NCBI RefSeq assembly: GCF_000349845.1
Contig: NC_020829.1
Location: 1,550,001 to 1,614,000 of the forward strand
DNA: 64,000 nucleotides
From: Pseudomonas sp. ATCC 13867
Lineage (GTDB): Bacteria > Pseudomonadota > Gammaproteobacteria > Pseudomonadales > Pseudomonadaceae
Direction of reading: 5' to 3'
The position numbers were made by a program, and so were the translations under genes. Shown here one piece after another: positions 10,305-20,405 of this stretch. Below the pieces are notes generated by a model. That model was given only the letters and a program-made list of their open reading frames with translations. It did no database searches and was not told the DNA's origin. The first letter of the stretch is position 1. The number at the start of each line of letters is the position of its first letter.

Positions 10305-11468
10305 ATGACTGAACAAACGCGGGCCAACGCCGCGCGCTGGGCGTGTGGATACTGTTTCGCGATGGGCGGGATGGTGCACGGGAGCGTGATGGGGCGGGTG
10401 CCGGCGCTCAAGGGCATGACCGGGGTGGACGAGCAGCAGCTCGGCCAGGCCCTGTTGGGCGCGGGCTTCGGCGCGCTGCTGGCGTTCGTCTTCGCCGGCT
10501 CCCTGGTGCGTCGCTACGGCAGCCGGGCGCTCACCGTCGTCTCCGGGTTGGCGCTGATGGCCTGCTTCCCCTTGCTGGGGCTGGCGCGGAACGTCTGGGA
10601 GCTGGCGGCAGGCTTCCTGGTGGTCGGTCTGACCTTCGCCTGCATGGACGTGGCGATGAACACCCAGGCCGTGGAAGTGGAGCGGCGCCTCGGTCGGCCC
10701 TGCATTTCCAGCCTGCACGGCATGTACAGCCTGGGCGGCCTGGTCGGCGCGGTGGGGGCGGCGGCCTTCGCGGACCTGGCGCCGATCCGGCATTTCACCC
10801 TGCTGGCGCTGATCGCCGTGGCGATCCTGCCGTTCTTCGCCCGTCACCTGTTCGAAGGGCGTCCGGAACCCGTGGAGGAAGAGGCGCCAGCCCAACGCGG
10901 CTGGCGCCTGCCGCCACCGGCGCTGATTGGCCTGGGTCTGCTGACTCTGTGCGCATTCGTCTCCGAAGGCGCGGTTGCCGACTGGGGTGCCTTGCTACTG
11001 CATCAGGTAATGGGCGCGTCCGAACGCCTGGCGGCCCTGGGCTTCGCGGCATTCTCCGCGACTATGGTGCTGGGACGGCTGTTCGGCGACCGCCTGCGGG
11101 TGCGTTTCGCCGACGAGGCGCTGGTGCGCAACCTGGCGCTGCTGGCGTGCACGGGCATGCTGCTGGCGTTGTTCAGCCCTTCGGTGGCGGGCGCAATCGC
11201 CGGCTTCGCCCTGGTGGGCGCGGGACTGTCGGTGGTGGTGCCGATCCTGATCGGCGCGGCGGGCAATCGACCGGGTGTCGAGCCTTCCAGCGGCGTGGCC
11301 GCGGTGGCGTCGTTCGGCTATGGGGGCTTGCTGATGGGGCCGCCGCTGATCGGCTTCCTCGCCGAGCACGTGGGGCTGCGTCTGTCGTTGCTGGTGGTGG
11401 TGGGGCTGTGTGCCGGGCTGGTGCTCAAGGCATCGCTGGTGCGCCGTCCGCCGAAGGCGAACGCTTGA
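10305..11468 (+). CDS. MFS transporter, YbjJ-like
   Basis: This 387-aa inner-membrane protein has about 12 hydrophobic segments and a major-facilitator motif between helices 2 and 3 (GSLVRRYGSRAL). A pattern near helix 5 (SSLHGMYSLGGLVGA) is characteristic of the YbjJ/fucose-permease-like branch. Substrate is unknown. The ATG at 10305 lies right after the grxD terminator with only a weak GGGA upstream, so the true promoter and ribosome site are unclear. It converges on bfrB, and the two share a terminator at 11478-11512. Confidence 0.85.
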   Translation: MTEQTRANAARWACGYCFAMGGMVHGSVMGRVPALKGMTGVDEQQLGQALLGAGFGALLAFVFAGSLVRRYGSRALTVVSGLALMACFPLLGLARNVWELAAGFLVVGLTFACMDVAMNTQAVEVERRLGRPCISSLHGMYSLGGLVGAVGAAAFADLAPIRHFTLLALIAVAILPFFARHLFEGRPEPVEEEAPAQRGWRLPPPALIGLGLLTLCAFVSEGAVADWGALLLHQVMGASERLAALGFAAFSATMVLGRLFGDRLRVRFADEALVRNLALLACTGMLLALFSPSVAGAIAGFALVGAGLSVVVPILIGAAGNRPGVEPSSGVAAVASFGYGGLLMGPPLIGFLAEHVGLRLSLLVVVGLCAGLVLKASLVRRPPKANA

Positions 11469-11477
11469 GAAGGGAAG

Positions 11478-11512
11478 GGCACCGGCGTCCACAACCGCGC
11501 CGGTGCCTTTTT
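11478..11512. terminator. Terminator between convergent MFS gene and bfrB
   Basis: GGCACCGGCG and CGCCGGTGCC form a 10-bp stem followed by TTTTT on the plus strand. It sits in the 49-bp gap between the two convergent genes. The reverse strand has a CT-rich tail (CCTTCCCTTCTC), so it may work both ways. Confidence 0.88.
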
Positions 11513-11517
11513 CCTGA

Positions 11518-11994
11518 TCAGTCGTCTTCGTGCATGTGCGACTGCAGGTAGTTCTCCAGGCCGACCTTCTGGATCAGGCCCAGCTGGGTTTCCAGGTAGT
11601 CGATGTGTTCTTCCTCGGACTCGAGGATGTCCTTGAGCAGATCGCGGCTCACGTAGTCATGCACGTTTTCGCAGTGCACGATGGCGTCGCGCAGATCCTT
11701 GGCGGCCTTGAGTTCCAGGTTCAGGTCGCACTGCAGCATTTCCTGGGTGTTCTCGCCGACCAGCAGCTTGCCCAGGTCCTGCAGGTTGGGCAGGCCTTCG
11801 AGGAACAGGATGCGTTCGATGAGCTTGTCGGCGTGTTTCATCTCATCGATGGATTCGTGGTACTCGTGCGCGCCGAGGCGTTTCAGGCCCCAGTCGTTCC
11901 ACATGCGCGAGTGCAGGAAGTATTGGTTGATGGCGATCAGCTCGTTGCCGAGGACCTTGTTCAAGTGCTGGATGACTTTCTTGTCGCCTTTCAT
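11518..11994 (-). CDS. bfrB: Bacterioferritin (BfrB type)
   Basis: This 158-aa haem-containing ferritin forms 24-mers that store iron in the cytosol. Ferroxidase residues are seen: Glu18, Glu51, His54 and the later E-x2-H pair in [12 protein letters not shown]. Met52, the haem ligand between subunits, is present ([11 protein letters not shown]), marking it as a bacterioferritin rather than a bacterial ferritin. It lies downstream of bfd on the same strand, which encodes the ferredoxin that reduces its haem to release iron. A bfd terminator separates the two, so they are probably transcribed independently. Confidence 0.96.
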   Translation of the reverse strand: MKGDKKVIQHLNKVLGNELIAINQYFLHSRMWNDWGLKRLGAHEYHESIDEMKHADKLIERILFLEGLPNLQDLGKLLVGENTQEMLQCDLNLELKAAKDLRDAIVHCENVHDYVSRDLLKDILESEEEHIDYLETQLGLIQKVGLENYLQSHMHEDD

Positions 11995-12148
11995 GCCGGA
12001 GTCCTGCCGTGTGGAGTGGGAGAGTCTGAAAGTGTGGTCCTCTTATAACTGGCTGTCAAACATAAGTACTTGAAAACCTTATAAAAAGGAATATGAATGC
12101 GAATGTTTTCATTCCTCATCTCGGCAGTAAGATGCTGAATTTCAGGCA

Positions 12149-12177
12149 TAAAAAAACCGGGCATGGCCCGGTTTTCT
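12149..12177 (-). terminator. Terminator downstream of bfd
   Basis: Read on the minus strand, AAAACCGGGC-CAT-GCCCGGTTTT is a 10-bp stem followed by a run of T (A-run at 12150-12156 on the plus strand). It ends the bfd transcript before bfrB. Confidence 0.9.
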
Positions 12178-12213
12178 GGAGTCTTCAGCTGAACTGAGCG
12201 TAGATCGCCTCGA

Positions 12214-12429
12214 TCAGCTTGCCGCATAGGCGAGGGAATAGTTCACCGACTGCGCGCTCTGCAGTTCGCCAAGGGTCTCGCGGACCACCTGCTTGGCGAG
12301 GCAGGCACACTTGCCGCACTGGGTACCGACGCCGGTGCTTTCACGCACTTCGCGGTAGTTGCAGCAACCTTCGTAGATCGCATCGCGGATATGGGTATCG
12401 GTGACACCTTGGCAGAGACAGACGTACAT
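12214..12429 (-). CDS. bfd: Bacterioferritin-associated ferredoxin
   Basis: This 71-aa [2Fe-2S] ferredoxin docks on bacterioferritin and passes electrons to haem so that stored iron can be mobilised. Cluster ligands Cys4, Cys6, Cys38 and Cys41 occupy the same positions as in the characterised P. aeruginosa protein. The start (ATG at 12427-12429) yields MYVCLCQGV; the longer frame upstream crosses the promoter and is not coding. The promoter contains a Fur box, so expression should rise when iron is scarce. It has its own terminator before bfrB. Confidence 0.95.
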   Translation of the reverse strand: MYVCLCQGVTDTHIRDAIYEGCCNYREVRESTGVGTQCGKCACLAKQVVRETLGELQSAQSVNYSLAYAAS

Positions 12430-12466
12430 GGTTGCACTACTGGTCGCTATGGGGTTGTTGGAGGCG

Positions 12467-12495
12467 ATACTAATCTTAATGAGAATGATTGTCAA
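12467..12495 (-). promoter_or_regulatory. bfd promoter with overlapping Fur box
   Basis: On the minus strand a perfect -35 TTGACA (12490-12495) and -10 TAGTAT (12467-12472) are 17 bp apart. A 19-bp sequence at 12475-12493 matches the classic Fur consensus GATAATGATAATCATTATC at 14 positions and covers the spacer and most of the -35 box. Fe-Fur binding would therefore block RNA polymerase. Confidence 0.82.
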
Positions 12496-12706
12496 AATTT
12501 GTGGGCGGGCTTTTCTTCCACCGGACAAATGGTCATTTCCGCCAAAGGGTTAGCGTTGCGGGGAGAAGGGCGTGCGCTGGGCGCACCGGAAAGCCGCGGT
12601 GTATCATGGCCGCCCCTCTGGAGTGGATAGCCGCGGATCCGGCCGCTTCATGCCGGGCAGGGCATCTTGCACTCCCTTACGTCCTCACCACCGAAGGAAA
12701 CATGGA

Positions 12707-13309
<603 letters not shown>

Positions 13310-13324
13310 GGCTGGCTGTGCATG

Positions 13325-13353
13325 AAAGAGCCCCGCCTTGGCGGGGCTTTTTT
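13325..13353 (+). terminator. Intrinsic terminator of peroxiredoxin gene
   Basis: AGCCCCGCC-TT-GGCGGGGCT is a 9-bp stem followed by TTTTT, starting about 20 bases after the stop codon. Confidence 0.92.
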
Positions 13354-13376
13354 GTGGGCGCGCGGTAAAGCTCTTC

Positions 13377-13459
13377 GTAGGAGCGAGCCTGCTCGCGAAC
13401 CATCGCCCCGCGGACGTAAGCCCCGACGCTGACGTCTTGTTCGCGAGCAAGCTCGCTAC
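13377..13459. repeat. REP doublet (REPIN)
   Basis: GTAGGAGCGAGCCTGCTCGCGAAC at 13377-13400 faces GTTCGCGAGCAAGCTCGCTAC at 13439-13459. The right copy lacks three bases of the usual GCTCCTAC end. It lies in the 240-bp gap between the peroxiredoxin gene and rnt; the rest of that gap shows only the terminator. Confidence 0.88.
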
Positions 13460-13549
13460 AGAAAGCGCGTGCAGAGAGTGCGCAGGCCTTGTAGGAGAAA
13501 GAAAACGCCCCGCAGGTGCGAGGCGTTTACATGGAGACGGGAAGAACGA

Positions 13550-14230
13550 TCAGTGATCGTCTTCCATCCAGCCGCCGAACTCTTTCCAGCGGTTGACGAT
13601 GCCGCAGAACAGCTCGGCGGTCTTCTCGGTGTCGTAGCGCGCCGAGTGCGCCTCGCGGTTGTCGAACTCGATGCCGGCGGTCTGGCAGGCCTTGGCCAGG
13701 ACGGTCTGGCCGTAGGCGAGGCCGGCGAGGGTGGCGGTGTCGAAGCTGGAGAACGGGTGGAACGGGTTGCGCTTCACGCCGCTGCGGTTCACCGCGGCGT
13801 TGAGGAAGCCCAGGTCGAAGCTGCTGTTGTGGCCGACCAGGATCGCCCGCTTGCAGCCGTTGGACTTCAGCGACTTGCGCACGCCGCGGAAGATCTCGGT
13901 CAGCGCCTGTTCTTCCGGCACGGCCATGCGCAGCGGGTGGTCCAGCTTGATGCCGGTGAACTCCAGCGCGGCCTGCTCGATGTTGGCGCCTTCGAAGGGC
14001 TCCACACGGAAGAAGTAGGTGTGCTCCGGGAACAGGTAGCCGCTCTCGTCCATGCCGATGGTGACGGCGGCGATTTCCAGCAGCGCGTCGGTGCCGGCGT
14101 TGAAGCCACCGGTCTCGACGTCCACCACCACCGGCAGGTAGCCACGGAAGCGGCGCGCCATCGGATGGCGCGGGCCGGGCGGGAAGGAACCGTCGAGTTC
14201 TTCTTCGAAGATTTCGTTCTCGTCACTCAT
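13550..14230 (-). CDS. rnt: Ribonuclease T
   Basis: This 226-aa DEDD-family 3'-5' exoribonuclease trims the CCA end of tRNA and matures 5S/23S rRNA. Exo I motif VVDVETGGF (Asp37, Glu39), Exo II in [12 protein letters not shown] and Exo III with [15 protein letters not shown] are all present. The start overlaps the pyrC stop by 4 bp (ATGA at 14227-14230), which decides against longer in-frame starts inside pyrC and suggests translational coupling. Same pairing is known in P. aeruginosa. Confidence 0.95.
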   Translation of the reverse strand: MSDENEIFEEELDGSFPPGPRHPMARRFRGYLPVVVDVETGGFNAGTDALLEIAAVTIGMDESGYLFPEHTYFFRVEPFEGANIEQAALEFTGIKLDHPLRMAVPEEQALTEIFRGVRKSLKSNGCKRAILVGHNSSFDLGFLNAAVNRSGVKRNPFHPFSSFDTATLAGLAYGQTVLAKACQTAGIEFDNREAHSARYDTEKTAELFCGIVNRWKEFGGWMEDDH

Positions 14231-15273
14231 GCCTCGGTCTCCAGCAGGCGCCAGCGCAGTTTCTCGCCGGCACGCAGCGGGACCACGTCGAAGTCGCCGA
14301 ACGGCAGGGCCGCCGGGGCTTCCCACTCTTCACGCACCAGGGTGATGCGGTCGCTGTTGCGCGGCAGGCCGTAGAAGTCCGGGCCATGGAAGCTGGCGAA
14401 GGCTTCCAGCTTGTCCAGCGCGTTGCGTTGCTCGAAGGCCTCGGCGTACATCTCGATGGCGGCATAGGCGGTATAGCAGCCGGCGCAACCGCAGGCGGCT
14501 TCCTTGGCGTGGCGCGCGTGGGGCGCGGAGTCGGTGCCGAGGAAGAACTTCGGGCTGCCGCTCGTGGCCGCATCCAGCAGGGCTTCCTGGTGGGTGTTGC
14601 GCTTGAGGATCGGCAGGCAATAGAAGTGCGGGCGGATACCGCCGACCAGCATGTGGTTGCGGTTGTACAGCAGGTGGTGCGCGGTGATGGTGGCGCCGAC
14701 GTTGGCCGGGGCGGCCTTGACGAAGGCGGCGGCATCGCCGGTGGTGATGTGCTCGAGGACCACCTTGAGGGTCGGGAAGCGCTCGACCACGCGGGTCAGG
14801 TGCTCGTCGATGAAGCGCTTCTCGCGGTCGAACACGTCGATCTCGGCGCGGGTCACCTCGCCATGCACCAGCAGCGGCAGGCCGACGTCGGCCATGGCTT
14901 CGAGCACGTGGAAGATGTTGTCGACGCTGGTCACGCCGGAATCGGAGTTGGTGGTGGCGCCGGCCGGGTACAGCTTGGCGGCGTGCACGTAGCCCGAGGC
15001 CTTGGCAGCGCGCACGTCGTCGGCGCTGGTGCGGTCGGTGAGGTAGAGCACCATCAGCGGCTCGAAGCGGCTGCCGGCCGGACGGGCGGCCAGGATGCGC
15101 TGGCGGTAGGCGTCGGCTTCGACGGCATTGCGTACCGGCGGAACCAGATTCGGCATGATGATGGCGCGGCCGAAGGTGCGGGCGGCGTCGCCGACGGTTT
15201 GCGCGAGCGCGGCGCCGTCGCGCAGGTGGATGTGCCAGTCGTCGGGGCGCAGGAGTGTCAGGCGGTCGGACAT
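14227..15273 (-). CDS. pyrC: Dihydroorotase, homodimeric class II
   Basis: This 348-aa zinc enzyme interconverts carbamoyl-aspartate and dihydroorotate in pyrimidine synthesis. Metal ligands are in HIHLRDG (His14, His16); the carboxylated lysine is Lys100 in [17 protein letters not shown]; further His residues are in LVHGEVT and LEHITTGDA, and the catalytic Asp in FLGTDSAPH. Length (about 345 aa) matches the E. coli-type enzyme, not the larger inactive PyrC' form. It is upstream of and overlaps rnt. Confidence 0.96.
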   Translation of the reverse strand: MSDRLTLLRPDDWHIHLRDGAALAQTVGDAARTFGRAIIMPNLVPPVRNAVEADAYRQRILAARPAGSRFEPLMVLYLTDRTSADDVRAAKASGYVHAAKLYPAGATTNSDSGVTSVDNIFHVLEAMADVGLPLLVHGEVTRAEIDVFDREKRFIDEHLTRVVERFPTLKVVLEHITTGDAAAFVKAAPANVGATITAHHLLYNRNHMLVGGIRPHFYCLPILKRNTHQEALLDAATSGSPKFFLGTDSAPHARHAKEAACGCAGCYTAYAAIEMYAEAFEQRNALDKLEAFASFHGPDFYGLPRNSDRITLVREEWEAPAALPFGDFDVVPLRAGEKLRWRLLETEA

Positions 15274-15412
15274 GCGGATTCCAGGAGGGCGGTTGCAGCG
15301 GAAAGATGTGGGGAAATGCTACCGGAAAAGGCTGTCGGCGGCACTCGCTATCAAGTTTCGCCGTGGCTGACCGATAGATTCGAAGAACCAATCCAGCTTG
15401 TGTGGAACCGCC

Positions 15413-16372
15413 GTGCGCCAGTCTCTTCTTTTCCTGCTTGTCCTTTGCGCGAGCCTGCCGGCCTGGGGGCTGACCTTTCAGACGCGCCTGGAAAGCGCCG
15501 AATGGACGGTGGCGGGCGACCAGTTCGAATGCCGGCTGTCGCAGAACGTGGCGGGCTTCGGCCTGGGCGAGTTCGTCTGGCGCGCCGGTGAGCAACCGAC
15601 CTTCCGTCTCAAGCCCCAGCAGGACTGGCTCGGGCGCGGCGCGGCGACGCTGCTGGCGGCGGCCCCGCCGTGGCGGCCGGGGCAGGGCGAGGTAAACCTG
15701 GGCGCCGTGCAGGTCGGCGCTGGCGACGTGCCGTTCAACAGCACCCAGCAGCAGGCCGGGCGTCTGCTCGGCGGCCTGCTGGAAGGCCGTACGCCGGAGG
15801 TCCGGCACCGCACCCGTGATGGCGAGCGTTTGCTGGTGCGCCTGTTGCCGACGCGTTTTGCCGCCGGTTATGCGCAGTTCCAGGATTGTTCGGCGAAGAT
15901 GCTGCCGGTGAATTTCGATCAGGTCCGACAGAGCCAGATCGGCTTCCCGGACGGCGGCACCGGGCTCGACGCGCTGGGCCGCGCCAAGCTGGACATCATC
16001 CTGCAATATATGAAGGCCGACCCGAGCGTGAACCGCATCGAGCTCGACGGTCATTCCGACAACAGCGGCAATCGCCTGGCCAACCGCGATACCTCGCGCC
16101 GCCGTGCCGTCGCGGTGATGGACTATCTCAAGGCCAATGGCGTGCCGGAGTCGCAGATCACCCTGCGTTTCTATGGCGAGCGCTATCCGCTGGTGAAGAA
16201 CAATTCCGAAGCCAACCGGGCGCGCAATCGTCGGGTGACGGTGAACCTGTCTCGCGGACCTGCCGCCGAGGCAGAGCCGGCCGCTCCGGCTTCAGCGGCG
16301 CCCGCTGCGCCGGAAGCCTCGACAGCGGGCGCGGCCCCACCGGCGGCGGCCAGTCCCGCGCCCAGGAGCTGA
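15413..16372 (+). CDS. motY: MotY-like flagellar motor protein, OmpA family
   Basis: This protein of about 319 aa has a signal peptide ([18 protein letters not shown]), an N-terminal domain typical of sodium-type motor protein MotY ([12 protein letters not shown]...), and a C-terminal OmpA-like peptidoglycan-binding domain (about residues 165-280, with [20 protein letters not shown] and NRRVTVNL). It ends in a low-complexity Ala/Pro tail. MotY in Vibrio and Pseudomonas forms the periplasmic ring holding stators. Only non-ATG starts are available: GTG at 15413 (chosen, gives a compact signal peptide) or TTG at 15398. Position between pyrC and argG matches MotY in P. aeruginosa (recalled). Confidence 0.82.
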   Translation: MRQSLLFLLVLCASLPAWGLTFQTRLESAEWTVAGDQFECRLSQNVAGFGLGEFVWRAGEQPTFRLKPQQDWLGRGAATLLAAAPPWRPGQGEVNLGAVQVGAGDVPFNSTQQQAGRLLGGLLEGRTPEVRHRTRDGERLLVRLLPTRFAAGYAQFQDCSAKMLPVNFDQVRQSQIGFPDGGTGLDALGRAKLDIILQYMKADPSVNRIELDGHSDNSGNRLANRDTSRRRAVAVMDYLKANGVPESQITLRFYGERYPLVKNNSEANRARNRRVTVNLSRGPAAEAEPAAPASAAPAAPEASTAGAAPPAAASPAPRS

Positions 16373-16406
16373 AGCTGCGGCAGCGAGTCGCACTGACGAT
16401 AGTATT

Positions 16407-16448
16407 TGTCGCTTTGTCGTCAAAAGCTGTCGCGCCTCTGTAAATAAT
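16407..16448 (+). promoter_or_regulatory. Tandem ArgR-like half-sites upstream of argG
   Basis: Two direct 21-bp units, 16407-16427 and 16428-16448, both begin TGTCGC. The second fits the P. aeruginosa ArgR half-site pattern TGTCGC-N8-AA-N5 exactly and the first nearly so. A further TGTCGT lies between them at 16415. The array ends 57 bases before the argG start, where ArgR repression by arginine would be expected. Confidence 0.65.
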
Positions 16449-16505
16449 CCTGAGCGGGCAGTAGAATCGGTCCCTTTCGTGACAACCCCCGTGGAGTTGA
16501 GTGGC

Positions 16506-17723
<1,218 letters not shown>

Positions 17724-17734
17724 GCGCCCCTTGG

Positions 17735-17799
17735 GTAGGAGCGAGCGTACTCGCGAAGCCTTTGCTTTTTGCGCGATTCGCGAGCAAGCTCGCTCCTAC
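17735..17799. repeat. REP doublet (REPIN) after argG
   Basis: GTAGGAGCGAGCGTACTCGCGAA at 17735 and its inverted partner TTCGCGAGCAAGCTCGCTCCTAC ending at 17799. The left copy has a changed loop (GTAC in place of TTGC). Confidence 0.88.
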
Positions 17800-17810
17800 G
17801 AAAAGCACAA

Positions 17811-17842
17811 CGAACCCCGGCCACGAGCCGGGGTTCGTGTTT
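17811..17842 (+). terminator. Hairpin terminator downstream of argG
   Basis: CGAACCCCGGC-CACGA-GCCGGGGTTCG forms an 11-bp stem followed by TGTTTAT. It lies 38 bases before gloA, after the REP doublet. Confidence 0.8.
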
Positions 17843-17879
17843 ATAAGCCCCCACCGGGGCGCCTGATGAGGAAGAATCG

Positions 17880-18272
17880 ATGAGACTGCTGCACACCATG
17901 CTGCGCGTCGGCGACCTGGACAAATCCATCGCCTTCTACACCGAAATCCTGGGCATGACCCTGCTACGCCGCAAGGACTATCCGGACGGCCAGTTCACCC
18001 TGGCCTTCGTCGGCTACGGCAGTGAAGACGAGAACAGCGTCATCGAGCTGACCTACAACTGGGGCGTGGACCAGTACGAACTGGGCACCGGCTACGGTCA
18101 CATCGCCCTGGAAGTGGCGGATGTCTACAAGGCCTGCGAGGACATCCGCTCCCGTGGCGGCAAGATCACCCGCGAGCCGGGCCCGATGAAACACGGCACC
18201 AGCATCCTGGCCTTCGTCGAGGATCCGGACGGCTACAAGATCGAGCTGCTTTCGCCGCAGCGCAAGGACTGA
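17880..18272 (+). CDS. gloA: Lactoylglutathione lyase (glyoxalase I)
   Basis: This 130-aa enzyme isomerises the methylglyoxal-glutathione hemithioacetal to S-lactoylglutathione. The four metal ligands fall exactly where expected for the short, Ni-type bacterial enzyme: His5, Glu56, His74 and Glu122. The sequence [17 protein letters not shown] and the C-terminal [10 protein letters not shown] are diagnostic. P. aeruginosa has three glyoxalase I paralogues; by position after argG this is probably the GloA2 counterpart (recalled). Confidence 0.95.
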   Translation: MRLLHTMLRVGDLDKSIAFYTEILGMTLLRRKDYPDGQFTLAFVGYGSEDENSVIELTYNWGVDQYELGTGYGHIALEVADVYKACEDIRSRGGKITREPGPMKHGTSILAFVEDPDGYKIELLSPQRKD

Positions 18273-18304
18273 TCCTTCGATCATTCCCCCCGCGCACTCT
18301 TCGA

Positions 18305-18336
18305 GAAACCCCGTCTCCCTGGCGGGGTTTTTCTTT
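18305..18336 (+). terminator. Intrinsic terminator of gloA
   Basis: AAACCCCG and CGGGGTTT pair across a 9-nt loop, followed by a T-rich tail (TTCTTT). The remainder of the 286-bp gap to the next gene shows no recognisable element. Confidence 0.8.
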
Positions 18337-18558
18337 CCCGGCTGTCATCAGAACGACACCGGAGCGGTCATACTCAACCCTGCGTCGGCGCGGGATGCGT
18401 CGATTGCGGAAGCAGTTTCCGCCATTCGCTTGTCAGAGACTCAGGAGCAGCGCGCGGGCCGGACAATCCCCGCCGCGCCGCACCTGGCAATGACGGCCGA
18501 TGGGCGGCCGCACCGATTTTCCGGAGGCCCCGCGCCCAGGCGCCCGGCGTCCTAAGTC

Positions 18559-19962
18559 ATGGAATACAGCATGTCCCCAAGACCGGTAAACAATGCCTCG
18601 GTTAGCCCCAAGGGCAGCCTCGAAACCCTCTCCCAGCGTGAAGTCCACCAGCTCAGCGAAGCGGGCTCGGGCAGTACCTACAAGCTCTTCCGCCAGTGTG
18701 CCCTGGCCATCCTCAACACCGGCACGCAGATCGACAACGCCAAGCACATCCTCGACGCCTACCGCGACTTCGAACTGGAAATCCACCAGCAGGACCGTGG
18801 CGTGCGCCTGGAACTGTTCAACGCGCCGGCCGACGCCTTCGTCGACGGCGAGATGATCGCCAGCACCCGCGAGATGCTGTTCAGCGCCCTGCGCGACATC
18901 GTCTACACGCAGAACGCACTGAACAGCCGGCGCTTCGGCCTGGACAGCTCGGCCGGCATCACCGACTACGTCTTCCACCTGCTGCGCAACGCCCGCGCCC
19001 TGCACGCTGGCGTGGAGCCGAAGATCGTCGTGTGCTGGGGCGGCCACTCCATCAGCACCAACGAGTACAAGTACACCAAGAAGGTCGGCCACGAACTGGG
19101 CTTGCGCAGCCTCGATGTCTGCACCGGCTGCGGCCCGGGCGTGATGAAGGGCCCGATGAAGGGCGCCACCATCGGTCATGCCAAGCAGCGCATCACCGAT
19201 GGCCGCTACCTGGGCCTGAGCGAGCCGGGGATCATCGCCGCCGAGGCGCCGAACCCCATCGTCAACGAACTGGTGATCCTGCCGGATATCGAGAAGCGCC
19301 TGGAGGCCTTCGTCCGCGTCGGTCATGGCATCATCGTGTTCCCCGGCGGCGTCGGTACGGCGGAGGAGTTCCTCTACCTGCTGGGCATCCTCATGCACCC
19401 GGAAAACCAGGACATGCCATTCCCCCTGGTGCTCACCGGACCGCGCAGCGCGGCAGCCTACATCGAGCAACTGCACGCCTTCGTCGGCGCGACGCTGGGC
19501 GAAGCGGCGCAGCAGCGCTACCGCATCATCATCGACGATCCGGCGGAGGTGGCGCGGGAAATGAGCACCGGCCTCAAGCGGGTCAAGCAGTTCCGCCGCG
19601 AGCGCAACGATGCCTACCACTTCAACTGGCTGCTGAAGATCGACGAGGGCTTCCAGCGTCCGTTCGAGCCGACCCACGAGAACATGGCCGGCCTGGATCT
19701 GGGTCGCGATGTACCGCCTCACGAGCTGGCGGCGAACCTGCGTCGGGCGTTCTCCGGCATCGTCGCCGGCAACGTGAAGGAACATGGCATCCGCATGATC
19801 GAGGAGTACGGCCCGTATGAGATCAACGGCGATGCGGCGATCATGGAGCCGCTGGACGCACTGCTGCAGGCCTTCGTCGAGCAGCACCGCATGAAGCTGC
19901 CGGGCGGTGCGGCGTACGAGCCGTGCTACCGGGTGGTGCAGCGCGCCGGCGTCGAGGTTTGA
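18559..19962 (+). CDS. ppnN: Nucleotide 5'-monophosphate nucleosidase, LOG family
   Basis: This 467-aa protein matches YgdH/PpnN, which hydrolyses purine and pyrimidine monophosphates to base and ribose-5-phosphate and is stimulated by (p)ppGpp in E. coli. The central lysine-decarboxylase-like (LOG) domain has CWGGHSIS, GCGPGVMKGPMKGA and the PGG-x-GT-x-x-E motif in VFPGGVGTAEEFLY. N- and C-terminal extensions typical of PpnN, not of the short LOG cytokinin enzymes, are present. Start is uncertain among ATG codons at 18559 and 18571. Transcribed alone, with a REP doublet and a terminator downstream. Confidence 0.88.
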   Translation: MEYSMSPRPVNNASVSPKGSLETLSQREVHQLSEAGSGSTYKLFRQCALAILNTGTQIDNAKHILDAYRDFELEIHQQDRGVRLELFNAPADAFVDGEMIASTREMLFSALRDIVYTQNALNSRRFGLDSSAGITDYVFHLLRNARALHAGVEPKIVVCWGGHSISTNEYKYTKKVGHELGLRSLDVCTGCGPGVMKGPMKGATIGHAKQRITDGRYLGLSEPGIIAAEAPNPIVNELVILPDIEKRLEAFVRVGHGIIVFPGGVGTAEEFLYLLGILMHPENQDMPFPLVLTGPRSAAAYIEQLHAFVGATLGEAAQQRYRIIIDDPAEVAREMSTGLKRVKQFRRERNDAYHFNWLLKIDEGFQRPFEPTHENMAGLDLGRDVPPHELAANLRRAFSGIVAGNVKEHGIRMIEEYGPYEINGDAAIMEPLDALLQAFVEQHRMKLPGGAAYEPCYRVVQRAGVEV

Positions 19963-19966
19963 TCCT

Positions 19967-20059
19967 GTAGGAGCGAGGGGGACGCCATCGTTATTGCTCG
20001 CGAACCGCCCAGCACCGGAGTCGCCGGGAAGCAATGTTCGCGAGCAAGCTCGCTCCTAC
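19967..20059. repeat. REP doublet with an interrupted left copy
   Basis: The right copy GTTCGCGAGCAAGCTCGCTCCTAC (20036-20059) is intact. The left copy begins GTAGGAGCGAG at 19967 but its loop is replaced by about 19 unrelated bases before GCTCGCGAACC, so its hairpin is disrupted. Confidence 0.8.
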
Positions 20060-20065
20060 GCAAAC

Positions 20066-20095
20066 AAAAAGCCCCGCCAGGATGCGGGGCTTTTT
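20066..20095. terminator. Bidirectional terminator
   Basis: AAAAAGCCCCGC and GCGGGGCTTTTT pair across CAGGAT. T-runs occur on both strands, fitting the convergent arrangement of ppnN (plus) and the small gene at 20116-20298 (minus). Confidence 0.92.
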
Positions 20096-20115
20096 CATAC
20101 GGTTCAGGAGCAGGC

Positions 20116-20298
20116 TTACAGGTCGAAGTCGTAGTCGGACAACTGACGCTGCAGGCGACGCTCTTCGAGGTAGTTGTCGATGATGCGGCGCTTGGTCAGG
20201 TTGGTCTTGGCGACCTCCGCCGAGGCTTCGACGCCATCATCGCTGTCGTCTGTGCTGACATCGTCCTCGAGTTCGAGGTCTTCTTTGTCGTTTGCCAT
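20116..20298 (-). CDS. Small acidic conserved protein, PA3496-like
   Basis: This 60-aa protein has a highly acidic N-terminal half (about residues 5-25, mostly Asp/Glu) and a basic, helical C-terminal half containing LTKRRIIDNYLEERRLQ. There is no signal peptide or membrane segment. It resembles the small Pseudomonas protein next to nth (PA3496 in PAO1, by memory), which databases call a putative envelope integrity protein; I see nothing in the sequence that proves this role. Start ATG at 20296-20298 has GGAG about 9 bases upstream. Confidence 0.75.
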   Translation of the reverse strand: MANDKEDLELEDDVSTDDSDDGVEASAEVAKTNLTKRRIIDNYLEERRLQRQLSDYDFDL

Positions 20299-20334
20299 TC
20301 GGTGCACTCCACAACACGGGGTGTGTTGGCGCCC

Positions 20335-20363
20335 CTTATATCGACAAAGAACCGGGTGGTAAA
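20335..20363 (-). promoter_or_regulatory. Candidate sigma-70 promoter of the small acidic gene
   Basis: On the minus strand TTTACC (20358-20363) and TATAAG (20335-20340) are spaced 17 bp, 37 bases before the start codon. It lets the gene be transcribed apart from the upstream rsx-nth operon. Confidence 0.5.
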
Positions 20364-20405
20364 AAAGATTTTTTCAATGAGTCCTAAGGAATTTTCCGAT
20401 ATTTC

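Noticed and set aside
7968..10895. A 975-codon open frame on the minus strand
   Set aside because: It is antisense to the molybdopterin oxidoreductase, grxD and part of the MFS gene, has unusual His/Gln/Arg-rich composition and no family motif; it is a GC-rich shadow.
14330..16054. A 574-codon minus-strand frame over pyrC and motY
   Set aside because: It runs out of frame through pyrC and antisense to motY, with Arg/Pro-rich shadow composition.
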